Part shown: in pieces, positions 18,830-28,217 of the stretch
How positions within the stretch are numbered: the stretch's first letter is position 1
Layout of the letters: the number at the start of each line of letters is the position of its first letter
NCBI RefSeq assembly: GCF_010977555.1
Contig: NZ_CP048815.1
Location: forward strand, 2,782,501 to 2,846,500
Direction of reading: 5' to 3'
From: Caulobacter rhizosphaerae
Lineage (GTDB): Bacteria > Pseudomonadota > Alphaproteobacteria > Caulobacterales > Caulobacteraceae
Length of the DNA stretch: 64,000 nucleotides
Made by a program: the position numbers and the translations under genes
Notes under the pieces: model-generated
Told to the model about the DNA's origin: nothing
The model's input: only the letters and a program-made list of their open reading frames with translations
Database searches by the model: none

Positions 18830-19693
18830 ATGTCGCGTTTCGCCTACGTCAACGGCCGCTTTGTCCGCCACGGCGAGGCCGCCGTGCATATCGAGGACCG
18901 GGGCTATCAGCTGGCCGACGGCGTCTACGAGGTGTGGGCGGTGTTCGGCGGCAAGCTGGCCGACGCGGCGGGCCACTTCGCGCGGCTGTGGCGCAGCCTG
19001 GACGCGCTGAAGATCGCCCATCCGATGAGCGAGAAAGCCCTGACCGTGGTGCTGCGGGAAGCCATACGCCGCAACAAGGTGGTCGAGGGCATGGTCTATC
19101 TGCAGGTGACCCGCGGCGTCGCCCCGCGCGACCACGCCTTTCCCAACCCCGCCGTGCTGCCGGCCGTGGTGATCACCGCCAAGCGCGTCGACCGCGCGGC
19201 GGCCGAGGCCAAGGCCGCCAAGGGCCAGTCGGTGGTCACCGTGCCGGAGACCCGCTGGGGCCGCTGCGACATCAAGTCGATCGGCCTGCTGCCCAACGCC
19301 CTGGCCAAGCAGGTCGCCCGCGAGCACGGCGCGGTCGAGGCCTGGTTCGTCGACGAGATGGGCCTGGTCACCGAAGGCGCCTCGTCCAACGCCTGGATCG
19401 TCGACGCCGAGGGCCGCCTGCGCACCCGCGACACGCAGGCCAACATCCTGCGCGGGATCACGCGCTCCAGCCTGCTGGACGTGATCGCCGAGGCGGGGCT
19501 TCCCGTGGCCGAGCAGCCGTTCACCGTCGAGGAGGCCAAGGCCGCCAGGGAGGCCTTCATCACCGGCGCCGGCACGCTGGTGCTGCCGATCGTCAGGGTC
19601 GACGGCGCGCAAATCGGCGATGGCGCGCCCGGACCCGTGGCGACGCGGCTTCGGCGTCTCTATATCGAGCGCGCCAAGGTCGCCGCGATCTAG
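18830..19693 (+). CDS. dat: D-amino-acid transaminase (class IV PLP aminotransferase)
   Basis: This 287-residue fold-type IV aminotransferase begins FAYVNGRFVRHGEAAVHIED with RGYQLADGVYEV, typical of D-alanine aminotransferases. The PLP lysine lies in RCDIKSIGLLPNALAKQ, and the cofactor phosphate and carboxyl-binding loops are TEGASSNAWIV and NILRGITR. D-amino-acid transaminases interconvert D-alanine and D-glutamate for peptidoglycan. A branched-chain aminotransferase function is less likely because the RGYQLADG/TRGVAPRDH pattern is of the D-type. Confidence 0.88.
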   Translation: MSRFAYVNGRFVRHGEAAVHIEDRGYQLADGVYEVWAVFGGKLADAAGHFARLWRSLDALKIAHPMSEKALTVVLREAIRRNKVVEGMVYLQVTRGVAPRDHAFPNPAVLPAVVITAKRVDRAAAEAKAAKGQSVVTVPETRWGRCDIKSIGLLPNALAKQVAREHGAVEAWFVDEMGLVTEGASSNAWIVDAEGRLRTRDTQANILRGITRSSLLDVIAEAGLPVAEQPFTVEEAKAAREAFITGAGTLVLPIVRVDGAQIGDGAPGPVATRLRRLYIERAKVAAI

Positions 19694-19738
19694 GTTGCAA
19701 GACCAGCTTTCGAAGGATTGGCGCAGTTTCTTTGCCGA

Positions 19739-19751
19739 TTGGTCATACCAA
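19739..19751. promoter_or_regulatory. Palindrome TTGGTCATACCAA upstream of hfq
   Basis: A perfect 5+3+5 inverted repeat lies 79 bp before the hfq start and just upstream of the likely promoter. It contains TNGT-N3-ACNA, the consensus generally quoted for FadR-subfamily GntR regulators. No gntR gene is in this window. A binding role is inferred from pattern only. Confidence 0.4.
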
Positions 19752-19829
19752 CCGGCGAAAAATGCTTTAGTCTGAACTTGTTTGTGTGGGGGGCGTGTGG
19801 CCCTCCGAAACAATGAGAGGGGAATCCCC

Positions 19830-20078
19830 ATGTCGACCGAGAAAAAACAAAACCTTCAGGACACCTTCCTGAACAGCGTGCGCAAGTCGAAGACGCCGCT
19901 GACCATCTTCCTGGTGAACGGCGTGAAGCTGCAGGGCGTTGTCAGCTGGTTCGACAATTTCTGCGTCCTGCTTCGCCGCGACGGCCAGTCCCAGCTGGTC
20001 TACAAGCACGCCATTTCGACGATCATGCCGGCCCAGCCCGTCCAGCTGTACGAGCCGAGCGCTGATCAAGACGATTGA
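19830..20078 (+). CDS. hfq: RNA chaperone Hfq
   Basis: Hfq is a hexameric Sm-like protein that pairs small RNAs with mRNAs. The 82-residue product contains the Sm1 region ([20 protein letters not shown] with VNGVKLQG) and the Sm2 motif [13 protein letters not shown] 19830 has a strong gagagggga ribosome binding site. The C-terminus after the Sm core is very short ([13 protein letters not shown]), as usual in alphaproteobacteria. The hflX gene follows, as in many proteobacteria. Confidence 0.98.
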   Translation: MSTEKKQNLQDTFLNSVRKSKTPLTIFLVNGVKLQGVVSWFDNFCVLLRRDGQSQLVYKHAISTIMPAQPVQLYEPSADQDD

Positions 20079-20126
20079 TCCCCGGAGCGTGGTTCGCCAC
20101 GCTCCAAATGTTTGATTTAGGGCCGT

Positions 20127-21482
20127 TTGACCAAATCCACTTCGAAATCCATCGACCACGCGGCGCCGATCTTCCGGGCGTTCGTGATCCATCCCGTGCG
20201 CCCGACGCGCGGCCAGTCGGCCCTTGAGGCGCGTGATCCCAAGGCGCGGCTCGAGGAGGCTGTCGGCCTGGCGATCGCCCTCGACCTCGAGGTCGTCGAG
20301 ACCACGATCGCGCCCCTGCGCCTCGTCACGCCCGCCACCCTGTTCGGCAAGGGCAAGATCGAGGAGTTCGCCGCGCTCTGCGAGGTCGAGAAGATCGACG
20401 TCGCGGTGTTCGACGACCAGCTGACCCCGGTCCAGCAGCGCAACCTGGAAAAGGCCCTGAACGTAAAGGTCGTCGACCGCACGGGCCTGATCCTGGAGAT
20501 CTTCGCCCGCCGGGCCCGCACCCGCGAGGGCAAGCTACAGGTCGAGCTGGCGCGGCTGGACTACGAGCGCTCGCGCCTGGTCCGCACCTGGACCCACCTG
20601 GAGCGCCAGCGCGGCGGCACCGGCAACACCGGCGGTCCTGGCGAGACCCAGATCGAGCTGGACCGCCGCCTGATCGCCGGCACGATCGGCAAACTCAAGC
20701 GCGAGCTGGAAGAGGTGCGGCGCACCCGTACCCTGCACCGCAGCGCCCGCAAGAAGGTCCCGTACCCGACCGTGGCCCTGGTGGGCTACACCAACGCCGG
20801 CAAGTCGACCCTGTTCAACCGCCTGACCAACGCCACGGTCGTGGCCCAGGACATGCTGTTCGCCACGCTGGATCCCACCCTGCGCACCGTGAAGCTGCCC
20901 GACGGCCGGCCGGCGATCCTGTCCGACACCGTCGGCTTCATCTCCGACCTGCCGCACGAGCTGGTCGAGGCCTTCCGCGCCACCCTGGAGGAAGTGCAGG
21001 AGGCCGACGTGGTGCTGCACGTGCGCGACGTGGCCAATCCGGACACCGATTCCCAGGCCCGCGACGTCCAGAAGGTGCTGGCCGAGCTGAAGGTGCTGGG
21101 CGACGACGGCGAGGCCGAGGGCGGCAAGACCCTGATCGAGGTCTGGAACAAGATCGACCTGGTCGACGGCGAGGCTCGCGAGATCCTGGAAGGCCAGGCG
21201 CGCCGCCTGGGCGCCTCGGCGGTTTCCGCCGTCACTGGCGAGGGCTGCGCCGAGCTGCTCAAGCGGGTCGGCGGCCTGATCGACGACACGCCCCCGGTCG
21301 CCGTGCGCCTGGCGGCCTCGGACGGCGAGGCCTTGGCCTGGATCTACCGCAACGGCCGGGTCGAGAGCCGCGAGGACGAGGCCGAGGGCGGCGTGCGCCT
21401 GGTGGCCCGCCTTGACGCCCAGGCCCTGGGCCGGTTCGAGCGGCAGTTTCCCGATGTCTGGGTGATGGCGACCGGCGACTGA
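20127..21482 (+). CDS. hflX: Ribosome-associated GTPase HflX
   Basis: HflX is a GTPase that splits stalled or hibernating ribosomes. The 451-residue protein has the HflX N-terminal domain with the glycine-rich loop GGTGNTGGPGETQIELDRR, then the G domain: G1 GYTNAGKST, G3 DTVGF, and G4 NKID. The start appears to be TTG 20127, because no ATG precedes the conserved region. The gap of 48 bp to hfq suggests shared transcription. Confidence 0.96.
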   Translation: MTKSTSKSIDHAAPIFRAFVIHPVRPTRGQSALEARDPKARLEEAVGLAIALDLEVVETTIAPLRLVTPATLFGKGKIEEFAALCEVEKIDVAVFDDQLTPVQQRNLEKALNVKVVDRTGLILEIFARRARTREGKLQVELARLDYERSRLVRTWTHLERQRGGTGNTGGPGETQIELDRRLIAGTIGKLKRELEEVRRTRTLHRSARKKVPYPTVALVGYTNAGKSTLFNRLTNATVVAQDMLFATLDPTLRTVKLPDGRPAILSDTVGFISDLPHELVEAFRATLEEVQEADVVLHVRDVANPDTDSQARDVQKVLAELKVLGDDGEAEGGKTLIEVWNKIDLVDGEAREILEGQARRLGASAVSAVTGEGCAELLKRVGGLIDDTPPVAVRLAASDGEALAWIYRNGRVESREDEAEGGVRLVARLDAQALGRFERQFPDVWVMATGD

Positions 21483-21546
21483 TCGTTCCGGCTTGCCGCG
21501 CTCGCCCTGCGGGTGAACACTCCGAACCTGCATTCGGAGCGCGAGC

Positions 21547-22095
21547 ATGGCCAACGATCTCTGGGACGGCGCTACCGTGCCGGCCGCCGCCACCATCGTC
21601 GTCAAGCGGGTGGAAGGCTTCTTCGCCCACCCCTACGACGACAACGGCGCGCTGCCGGGCGGCACCTGGACCATCGGCTACGGCACGATCCGCGACGCGG
21701 CCGGCAAGCCGGTCACGCCCTCGACCCCGGCCATCACCGAGGTCCAGGCCGTCAAGCTGCTGCTGCGCGACATGAAGCGCGCCGCCCAGGACGTCCACAC
21801 CCGGGTGCGGACCCCGCTCCTGGTCTACGAGGCCGCCGCCCTGATCTCGTGGACCTACAACCTCGGCGAGGGAGCGCTGCGCACCTCGACGATGCTGCGC
21901 AAGCTGAACGCCGGCGAGAAGACGGCCGTGCCCGACGAGATGCGCCGCTGGATCAACCAGAACGGCAAGCCGCTGGTCGGCCTACTGCGCCGCCGCTGGG
22001 CCGAGGCGGCGATCTTTCTGGGCAAGGACCCGGTCAACGCCTGCGTGCGAGCGTGGCGGGAGATCGACGACCTGACCGACTGGCCGGCGTTCTAG
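21547..22095 (+). CDS. GH24 (T4-type) lysozyme
   Basis: The 182-residue protein is a phage-type endolysin: the catalytic Glu in VKRVEGFFAHPYDDN, followed by the Asp and the Thr of GGTWTIGYGT, is the Glu-Asp-Thr triad arrangement of GH24. ALISWTYNLGEGAL and LVGLLRRRWAEA are the rest of the family core. There is no signal peptide or signal-anchor, so it would need help to reach peptidoglycan. No holin, spanin or other phage gene lies near, so it is either a domesticated endolysin or a relic. Base composition matches its neighbours. Confidence 0.88.
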   Translation: MANDLWDGATVPAAATIVVKRVEGFFAHPYDDNGALPGGTWTIGYGTIRDAAGKPVTPSTPAITEVQAVKLLLRDMKRAAQDVHTRVRTPLLVYEAAALISWTYNLGEGALRTSTMLRKLNAGEKTAVPDEMRRWINQNGKPLVGLLRRRWAEAAIFLGKDPVNACVRAWREIDDLTDWPAF

Positions 22096-22105
22096 AGTCG
22101 GGACC

Positions 22106-22177
22106 GGGGACATGCCCTTGCGGCGTGTCCCCACGTTCGAGACCCGCTTGGGGGACACGCCGCAAGGGCGTGTCCCC
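22106..22177. repeat. GGGGACA-type inverted repeat between convergent genes
   Basis: Two 27-nt units, 22106-22132 and 22151-22177, are reverse complements at 26 of 27 positions; each unit itself begins ggggaca and ends tgtcccc. The element lies between the lysozyme and mazG, whose 3' ends face each other. Similar ggggac-edged palindromes occur at 32221-32285 and 32814-32839. They resemble REP elements mobilised by RAYT transposases, but no such transposase gene is in the window. Confidence 0.88.
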
Positions 22178-22185
22178 AGCCGGAG

Positions 22186-23022
22186 CTATTTCCGTTCCGC
22201 CGCCTTGGCCGCGTTCCACAGACCGTCCATCTCGGCCAGGTCTGACTGGTCCGGGGTCCGCCCGTCCTTGGCCAGTTCGGCCTCGATGAAGGCGAAGCGA
22301 CGGGCGAACTTGGCGTTGGTGGCGCGCAGGGCGTCCTCGGGCTCGACGTCCAGCTTGCGGGCCAGATTGGCGACCACGAACAGCAGGTCGCCCAGTTCCT
22401 CGCGGGCCTTGGCCTTGTCGCCGGCGGCGATCTCGACCTTCAGTTCGGCGACCTCCTCGGCCAGCTTGTCCAGCACCTCGTCGGTGGAGGGCCAGTCGAA
22501 GCCCACCCGGGCGGCGCGCTTGGTCAGCTTGACCGCGCGGGTCATGGCCGGAAGGCCGGCGGGCACGTCGTCGAGAACGCCGCCCTTCTTCTTGGCCTGG
22601 CGCTCCTGGGCCTTCAGCGCCTCCCAGCCGGCGGTCTGGGCGTCCTGGTTCTCGTAGGCGTGGTCGCCGAACACGTGCGGATGGCGGCGCACCATCTTGT
22701 CGTTGATCGCCCGGGCCACGCCGGCCAGATCGAACGCGCCCTGTTCCTCGGCCATCCGCGAATGGAACACCACCTGCAGCAGCAGGTCGCCCAGCTCTTC
22801 CTTCAGGTCGGCCACGTCGTTCCGCTCGATGGCGTCGGCGACCTCGTAGGCCTCCTCGACGGTATAGGGCGCGACGGTGGCGAAGGTCTGCTCCAGGTCC
22901 CACGGGCAGCCGCCGTCGGGATCCCGCAGCCTGGCCATGATGTCGATCAGGGTGAAGAGCGGGTGCTGGTCCTTCTGGCGAGGATCATTCAGCGGGCTTT
23001 GGGACGGCGAGGGGAGCGACAT
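22186..23022 (-). CDS. mazG: Nucleoside triphosphate pyrophosphohydrolase MazG
   Basis: MazG hydrolyses (d)NTPs, including aberrant ones, to the monophosphate. The 278-residue protein has two MazG domains: the first shows DPDGGCPWDLEQTFATVAPY, then EEAYEVADAI and KEELGDLLLQVVFH; the second shows EVAELKVEI and REELGDLLFVVANLAR. These EExxE/ExxD-type motifs bind Mg. ATG 23022 is chosen over an upstream in-frame ATG because the longer form adds a low-complexity tail. Its start overlaps the 3' end of the MFS gene by 38 bp. Confidence 0.93.
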   Translation of the reverse strand: MSLPSPSQSPLNDPRQKDQHPLFTLIDIMARLRDPDGGCPWDLEQTFATVAPYTVEEAYEVADAIERNDVADLKEELGDLLLQVVFHSRMAEEQGAFDLAGVARAINDKMVRRHPHVFGDHAYENQDAQTAGWEALKAQERQAKKKGGVLDDVPAGLPAMTRAVKLTKRAARVGFDWPSTDEVLDKLAEEVAELKVEIAAGDKAKAREELGDLLFVVANLARKLDVEPEDALRATNAKFARRFAFIEAELAKDGRTPDQSDLAEMDGLWNAAKAAERK

Positions 23023-24397
23023 GCGGTTCCGGGGGCGGGCTGGGAGGGAGCTCGGCCGCGTCCCGCTCGTCGAGCTGACGGCGGATCTCGGCATGGGCGG
23101 TCGCGTCCAGCGGATAGCGCAGGATGACCGCGTACACCAGCAGGCCCAGCACCGCGGGCGCCACGGCGTACATGGCGATCAGGGCGGTGTCGCCCTGGGC
23201 GCTGGGGACCTTGGGGTCGAAGCCCAACCAGGACAGCAGCAGGAACACGCCGATCGCCAGGGCGTAGCCCAGCTTCACCGTGCCGTTGACGATGGCGTAC
23301 AGCAGGCCCGTGCGGTCGACGCCACTGGCCAGCCGCTCCTCGTCGCCGATGTCGGCCATCATCGAGCGCACCAGCAGCGGCGCGGCCGAATAGGGCAGGC
23401 CGGCCAGCACCAGTATGGCCATGCCGATGACGGTCGCCGCATTGAAGCCGAAGCCGCCCTGGTTGGCGGGCGTGAAGACCGAGGCGACCTGTACGACCGC
23501 ATAGACCACCGAGGCGATGGCCAGGGCCCGATGCTTGCCGACCTTGCGGGCCAGGGCCGGCCAGATGGGCGAGCCCAGCAGGGCGGCGACGAAATAGACC
23601 AGCAGCAGGAGGCCCGCCGCCCCCTTGTCGAAGCCCTTGATGCGCTCGAAGAAAAAGAAGAACAGCGCCCCGGCGATGCCCGGCGCCAGGCCCATCAGCA
23701 GGTCGGCGATCAGCAGCTTCTGCACCGACGGCCGCTTGAGCAGGCCCAGATACTGCTTGAGACCGGCTTCGTGCCTGACCGCCGGCACGTTGGTCTCGCC
23801 GACCACGCCGATGGCCAGCAGGAAGGTCAGGGGCAGCAGGAGAATGATGAACCAGCCCATGGCCTGGACGCCGGCGGCGTGGTCGCCCTTGAAGACCATC
23901 GACAGGATCGGCGGCAGCAGCAGCACCAGGATCATGCCGACCACGTTGCCGGCCTGCCACCAGCCGTAGATCCGCGACCGCTGCTGGTAGTCCGGCGACA
24001 GCACCGCGCCCCAGGCCGTCTGCGACAGCACCGCCATCGAATAGCCGACGTAGCAGACGACCAGCCAGGCCCAGAGATAGACGGGCCCGACGCCGGGCTT
24101 GGCCATGAACAGGGCGTAGGCGGCGATCATCAGCACCGGGGCGGCGGCGGCCAGCCAGGGCCGGAACCGGCCGAGCCGGGTCCGGGTGCGGTCCATGACC
24201 CCGCCCAGGATCGGGTCCAGGATGATGTCGGCCAGCCGCACCAGCAGGAAGGCCGCGCCCACCACCGACAGGGAAAGCCCCAGGTCGCTGACATAGTATT
24301 CCGGCAGGTAGACCACCAGCGGCAGGCCCAGGCCCGCCAGCGGCAGGCAGGGCGCGGCGAAGGCCGCCAGGGTCCAGGATGAGCGCCGTCCGGTCAT
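22985..24397 (-). CDS. MFS transporter, GPH (glycoside-pentoside-hexuronide) type
   Basis: A 470-residue, 12-helix inner-membrane carrier. The segment DIILDPILGGVMDRTRTRLG and RFRPWL after the second or third helix is the marker of the GPH/MelB subfamily of sugar:cation symporters. The C-terminal tail is rich in Pro and Glu and cytoplasmic. It overlaps mazG by 38 bp in the same direction, so the two are co-transcribed. The substrate cannot be read from the sequence, and no sugar catabolic genes are nearby. Confidence 0.88.
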   Translation of the reverse strand: MTGRRSSWTLAAFAAPCLPLAGLGLPLVVYLPEYYVSDLGLSLSVVGAAFLLVRLADIILDPILGGVMDRTRTRLGRFRPWLAAAAPVLMIAAYALFMAKPGVGPVYLWAWLVVCYVGYSMAVLSQTAWGAVLSPDYQQRSRIYGWWQAGNVVGMILVLLLPPILSMVFKGDHAAGVQAMGWFIILLLPLTFLLAIGVVGETNVPAVRHEAGLKQYLGLLKRPSVQKLLIADLLMGLAPGIAGALFFFFFERIKGFDKGAAGLLLLVYFVAALLGSPIWPALARKVGKHRALAIASVVYAVVQVASVFTPANQGGFGFNAATVIGMAILVLAGLPYSAAPLLVRSMMADIGDEERLASGVDRTGLLYAIVNGTVKLGYALAIGVFLLLSWLGFDPKVPSAQGDTALIAMYAVAPAVLGLLVYAVILRYPLDATAHAEIRRQLDERDAAELPPSPPPEPHVAPLAVPKPAE

Positions 24398-24492
24398 GCG
24401 TTCCTCGCCGAGAGCGGGTAGGCCCCGCCTTCATGAACAGTGATCAGACGCCGTGTCGGGGCGGCTGGCAAGAGCTCTCCGAGACGCCGGTT

Positions 24493-24990
24493 TCAGCGTC
24501 GCGGCTTGGAGCCGTCGTCGAACTGGTCCTTGGCCAGACGGTCGGCCAGGCGGTCGAAAGCGTCCTCGGCGTCGTGCCAGGTCGAGCCGTACCGGGCCCA
24601 GCGGATGTCGGTTTCCCACCAGCTGTAGGCGATCGGTGTGCTCTTTCCGGCCGGATCGACATAGCGGCCGCCGATCCGCGCCCCGCCGACGCCGAAGCTC
24701 TGGTAGGACAGGCCCGGCGTGTTGCCCATCTGCTGCGGCGTCGGGTGATTGGGCTTGGCGTCCTCGATCACCAGCTCCAGGGTTCCGCCGCCCGGCCGCG
24801 GCGGCAGCCGGCGCTCGACCGCGCGCTGCAGTTGGCTGGCCAGGATGTCGAAATCCCGCTGGCCGATGTCCTTGACCTTCTCGGCCAGCTTCGGGCCGAT
24901 CGAGACCTTGACCTCGGAGACCGCGGGAGCGGCGAGGGCGGGCTGGGTCGCGCCCAGCAGGAGGATGGCGGAGACGAGGGCGAGACGCAT
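24493..24990 (-). CDS. Exported protein of unknown function
   Basis: ATG 24990 opens a 165-residue protein with a signal peptide (RLALVSAILLLGATQPALA, cleavage after ALAA). The mature region contains VSEVKVSIGPKLAEKVKDIG, GGTLELVIEDAKPNHPTP and SYQSFGVGGARIGGRYVDP, then SYSWWET-like aromatic residues (AYSWWETDIRWARYGS). It looks like a small periplasmic or outer-membrane-associated beta protein. I do not recognise a named domain. It lies 14 bp downstream of nhaA on the same strand, so the pair may be co-expressed. Confidence 0.8.
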   Translation of the reverse strand: MRLALVSAILLLGATQPALAAPAVSEVKVSIGPKLAEKVKDIGQRDFDILASQLQRAVERRLPPRPGGGTLELVIEDAKPNHPTPQQMGNTPGLSYQSFGVGGARIGGRYVDPAGKSTPIAYSWWETDIRWARYGSTWHDAEDAFDRLADRLAKDQFDDGSKPRR

Positions 24991-25004
24991 GATGGACTCC
25001 CGGT

Positions 25005-26198
25005 TCAGGCTTGGCTTGAAATGTGGGGATCGCGCCGCCGCGACGCCAGGTTGAAGATCGCCCAACCGAGCAGGGCCGACAGCAGCGAGCCGGCCAGCAC
25101 GCCGATCTTGGTCTCGTCCTGCAGGACCGGGACCTTGAAGGCCAGGTTGTTGATGAACAGGCTCATGGTGAAGCCGATGCCGCACAGCGCCGAAACGCCG
25201 AACAGCTGGGTCCACGAGGCCCCGCTGGGGCGCTGGGCCCAGCCCAGCTTGATGGCCGCCAGGCAGAACAGCCCCACCCCGATCGGCTTGCCCAGGAACA
25301 GCCCCAGGGCCGCGCCCAGGGTGGCCGGCGCCGTCAGCTCGGCCAGTCCCACCTGGCCCAGGGCGACGCCGGCGTTGGCGAAGCCGAACACCGGCACGAC
25401 CAGATAGGCCACCCAGGGATTGAGGCCATGCTCCAGCCGGTGCAGCGGCGAATGGGCGTCGTCCAGGTGGGAGGGCGACTTGGTGATCGGGATGGTCATG
25501 GCCAGGATCACCCCCGCCAGGGTGGCGTGTACGCCGGACCTGAGGAAGAAGAACCAAAGTCCAGCCCCGACAATCAGATAGGGCCACAGCTTCATGACCT
25601 TCAGCCGGTTCATCGCCACCAGGACGACCAGGGTCGCGGCCGCGCCGCCCAGCGCCCAGAGGGTCAGGTGGTCGGTGTAGAAGATCGCAATGATCAGGAT
25701 GGCGCCCAGGTCGTCGATGATCGCCAGGGCGGCCAGGAAGATCTTCAGCGAGCCCGGCACGCGTGAGCCCAGCAGCGACAGCACTCCCAGGGCGAAGGCG
25801 ATGTCGGTGGCGGCCGGGATCGCCCAGCCGCGCAGGTTGGTCGGCGTGTGGAGGTTGACCGCCACATAGATCAGAGCCGGCGCGACCATGCCCCCCAGGG
25901 CGGCCACGCCCGGCAGCACACGCCGCGACCAGGTGGACAGCTCGCCATCGACCGTCTCGCGCTTGATCTCCAGCCCGACCAGCAGGAAGAACACCGCCAT
26001 CAAGCCGTCATTGACCCAGTGGCCCACGCTGAGACCGCCGATATAGACGTGCAGGGCGTGGAAATAACCGTCGGCCAGCGGCGAGTTGGCGACCACCAGC
26101 GCCAGGGCCGCCGAGCCCATCAGCAGCAAGCCGCCGGCGGATTCGCTGCGCAGGAAGGCGCGCACGGCGGAGAGCGGGCGGGAGCGGGCGATCGTCAT
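25005..26198 (-). CDS. nhaA: Na+/H+ antiporter NhaA
   Basis: NhaA exchanges cytoplasmic Na+ (or Li+) for protons and controls pH and salt balance. The 397-residue membrane protein starts with [21 protein letters not shown], has the funnel motif LVGLEIKRE and the two transport aspartates in [18 protein letters not shown]. It further has [14 protein letters not shown] and the C-terminal [15 protein letters not shown]. About 11-12 helices are visible. It is followed by the exported unknown at 24493. Confidence 0.97.
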   Translation of the reverse strand: MTIARSRPLSAVRAFLRSESAGGLLLMGSAALALVVANSPLADGYFHALHVYIGGLSVGHWVNDGLMAVFFLLVGLEIKRETVDGELSTWSRRVLPGVAALGGMVAPALIYVAVNLHTPTNLRGWAIPAATDIAFALGVLSLLGSRVPGSLKIFLAALAIIDDLGAILIIAIFYTDHLTLWALGGAAATLVVLVAMNRLKVMKLWPYLIVGAGLWFFFLRSGVHATLAGVILAMTIPITKSPSHLDDAHSPLHRLEHGLNPWVAYLVVPVFGFANAGVALGQVGLAELTAPATLGAALGLFLGKPIGVGLFCLAAIKLGWAQRPSGASWTQLFGVSALCGIGFTMSLFINNLAFKVPVLQDETKIGVLAGSLLSALLGWAIFNLASRRRDPHISSQA

Positions 26199-26247
26199 GC
26201 GGCGGTCCTCGCGGATTCGTAGGCGCCACCCTAGCTTGTCACGCCGC

Positions 26248-26273
26248 GCGAAGCGAAGATGCGAAGCGAAGAC
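26248..26273. repeat. Two tandem 13-bp units
   Basis: gcgaagcgaagat at 26248-26260 is followed directly by gcgaagcgaagac at 26261-26273. The repeat lies in the 104-bp gap between the cobQ stop and the nhaA start, within the likely nhaA promoter region. It could be slippage or a direct-repeat binding site. Confidence 0.5.
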
Positions 26274-26302
26274 TTGGGCCAGCCTGGAAGAACGTACGGC
26301 GC

Positions 26303-27763
26303 CTAAAGCCCCGCGATCCGCGCGATCGCCTCGATGTCCAGCGCCCGCTCCAACATCGCGGCGATCTCGTTCAGGGCCGCATCGACCGTGGCGGCATGAT
26401 CGCGCGGCGTGGTCGTCAGGCCCAGCGGAGCCAGCAGGGCCGCGCGCGCCTCGCCGCGCTCGAACAGGCCGTGGACATAGGCCCCGGCCACCCGGCCGTC
26501 GGCCGAGACCGCGCCGTCCACGGCGCCGCCGTCGAAGGCCAGCATCGGGGTCGCCGTTCCGGGACCGGTCGTACGGCCCACATGCATCTCATAGCCCGAG
26601 AAGGCCGCGTCGCCGGCCAGCAGGCGGCCTGACGCCGCGCGCAACACCTTGTCGCCCCGCAGCACGGTCTTGACGTCCAGCAGGCCGAGGCCCGCCGCCG
26701 AGCCCGGCGCCCCCTCGATCCCGTCGGGGTCGCTCACCGTGCGCCCCAGCATCTGGTAGCCGCCGCAGACGCCCAGCACCCGGCCGCCGCGGCGCACGTG
26801 GGCCAGGATGTCGATGTCCCAGCCCTGGGCGCGCAGGAAGGCCAGGTCCGCCAGGGTGGCCTTGGTCCCGGGCAGGATCACCAGGTCGGCGTCGCCGGGC
26901 ACGGGCGTTCCGGGCGGCAGGAAGGCGAAGTCGATGTGGGGATCGGCCCGCAACGGGTCGAACTCGTCGAAATTGGCGATCCGCGACAGCATGGGGACCA
27001 CGATCCGCACGCGCTTGTCGCCGTCGGCCCGGACGGGACGTTCCAGCACCACGGCGTCCTCGGCGGGCAGGGCGCGGGCCGGGGCCAGCCACGGCGCCAT
27101 GCCCAGGTCCGGCCAGCCGGTCCGGGCGACGATCTCGCGCCGGCCGTCGTCGAACAGCGAAGGATCGCCGCGGAACTTGTTGATGATGAAGCCCTTGATG
27201 CGATCGCGGTCGGCGGCGTCCAGCACCAGGTGCGCCCCGGCCAGGGCGGCGATCACGTGGCCCCGGTCGATGTCGCCGACCAGGGCCACGGGCACGTCGG
27301 CGGCGTGGGCGAAACCCATGTTGGCGATGTCGCCGGCCCGCAGGTTGGTCTCGGCCGGGCTGCCCGCGCCCTCGACCAGCACCAGGTCGGCCTCGGCGGC
27401 CAGCCGGCGATAGCTGTCGACCGTGGTGGCCAGCAGGTCGGGTTTCAGCCCCTGGAACGCCCGGGCCTTGTAGGCGCCGACCACCTTGCCCCGCACCACC
27501 ACCTGGGCCCCGACGTCGCTCTGCGGCTTCAGCAGCACCGGGTTCATGTGGACGGTCGGCGGCGTACGGCAGGCGATGGCCTGCAGGGCCTGGGCCCGGC
27601 CGATCTCGCCGCCGTCGGCGGTGACGGCCGCGTTGTTGGACATGTTCTGCGGCTTGAACGGCCGCACGATCAGGCCGCGATTGGTGAACAGCCGGCACAG
27701 GGCGGCGACCAGGGTCGACTTGCCCACGTCCGAACCGCAGCCCTGGATCATCAGCGAGGCCAT
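26303..27763 (-). CDS. cobQ: Cobyric acid synthase CobQ
   Basis: CobQ amidates adenosyl-cobyrinic a,c-diamide at four carboxylates with glutamine in cobalamin synthesis. The 486-residue enzyme has an N-terminal dethiobiotin-synthase-like ATPase ([39 protein letters not shown]) and a C-terminal class I glutamine amidotransferase-like domain with the nucleophile in [12 protein letters not shown] and the His in AYVHGLFE. No other cob gene or cobalamin riboswitch is seen nearby; the upstream gap to sdhE is only 81 bp. Assignment is secure. Confidence 0.96.
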   Translation of the reverse strand: MASLMIQGCGSDVGKSTLVAALCRLFTNRGLIVRPFKPQNMSNNAAVTADGGEIGRAQALQAIACRTPPTVHMNPVLLKPQSDVGAQVVVRGKVVGAYKARAFQGLKPDLLATTVDSYRRLAAEADLVLVEGAGSPAETNLRAGDIANMGFAHAADVPVALVGDIDRGHVIAALAGAHLVLDAADRDRIKGFIINKFRGDPSLFDDGRREIVARTGWPDLGMAPWLAPARALPAEDAVVLERPVRADGDKRVRIVVPMLSRIANFDEFDPLRADPHIDFAFLPPGTPVPGDADLVILPGTKATLADLAFLRAQGWDIDILAHVRRGGRVLGVCGGYQMLGRTVSDPDGIEGAPGSAAGLGLLDVKTVLRGDKVLRAASGRLLAGDAAFSGYEMHVGRTTGPGTATPMLAFDGGAVDGAVSADGRVAGAYVHGLFERGEARAALLAPLGLTTTPRDHAATVDAALNEIAAMLERALDIEAIARIAGL

Positions 27764-27844
27764 GGGCCGCGCCTACAGGGGGCGCGGATCGCGGTCAATG
27801 CGCGGCTGGCGTCGGGGCCTGGAGCGCTCTATATCCCCGGTCAC

Positions 27845-28138
27845 ATGAGCATCGATCACGACTCCCGCCTCCGGCGGCTGAAGTTCCGGGCCTGGCATCG
27901 CGGATTTCGGGAAGCGGACCTCATTCTGGGGCCGTTCGCGGACACCCATGGGCCGAACCTGACTCCCGAGCAGCTCGACACCTTCGAAACCCTGATGGAG
28001 GAGTCCGATCGCGAGATCTACGCCTGGATCGTCGGCCAGGAGCCGACCCCGGCCAAGTTCGACACCGACGTCCTGACCCTGATCAAGACCTTCCGCTACG
28101 AGGCGCACGCCTCGCGGCCGATCGGCGACGGGATGTAG
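27845..28138 (+). CDS. sdhE: Succinate dehydrogenase assembly factor SdhE
   Basis: SdhE (SDHAF2/YgfY, DUF339) promotes covalent flavinylation of succinate dehydrogenase. The 97-residue protein has the RLKFRAWHRGFREADLILG start with the RGxxE-type flavinylation motif (here RGFREAD), followed by the family ending EESDREIYAWIVGQ. ATG 27845 sits close to the divergent cobQ start. In many alphaproteobacteria sdhE is followed by mfd, as here. Confidence 0.95.
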   Translation: MSIDHDSRLRRLKFRAWHRGFREADLILGPFADTHGPNLTPEQLDTFETLMEESDREIYAWIVGQEPTPAKFDTDVLTLIKTFRYEAHASRPIGDGM

Positions 28139-28217
28139 CGGCCCGGTTCCGGACCGTTTTCAGGCAACAGCATCAGTACCGGCGGCGTTGTCGCTGGCTC
28201 AACCTTCGAAGAGCAGC

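Noticed and set aside
23023..23094. Longer MazG start at 23094
   Set aside because: The extra 24 residues are Ser/Arg/Pro-rich, not part of the family, and would increase the overlap with the MFS gene to 110 bp.
27764..27844. Cobalamin riboswitch before cobQ
   Set aside because: The gap to the divergent sdhE is only 81 bp, too short, and no B12-box-like sequence is seen.
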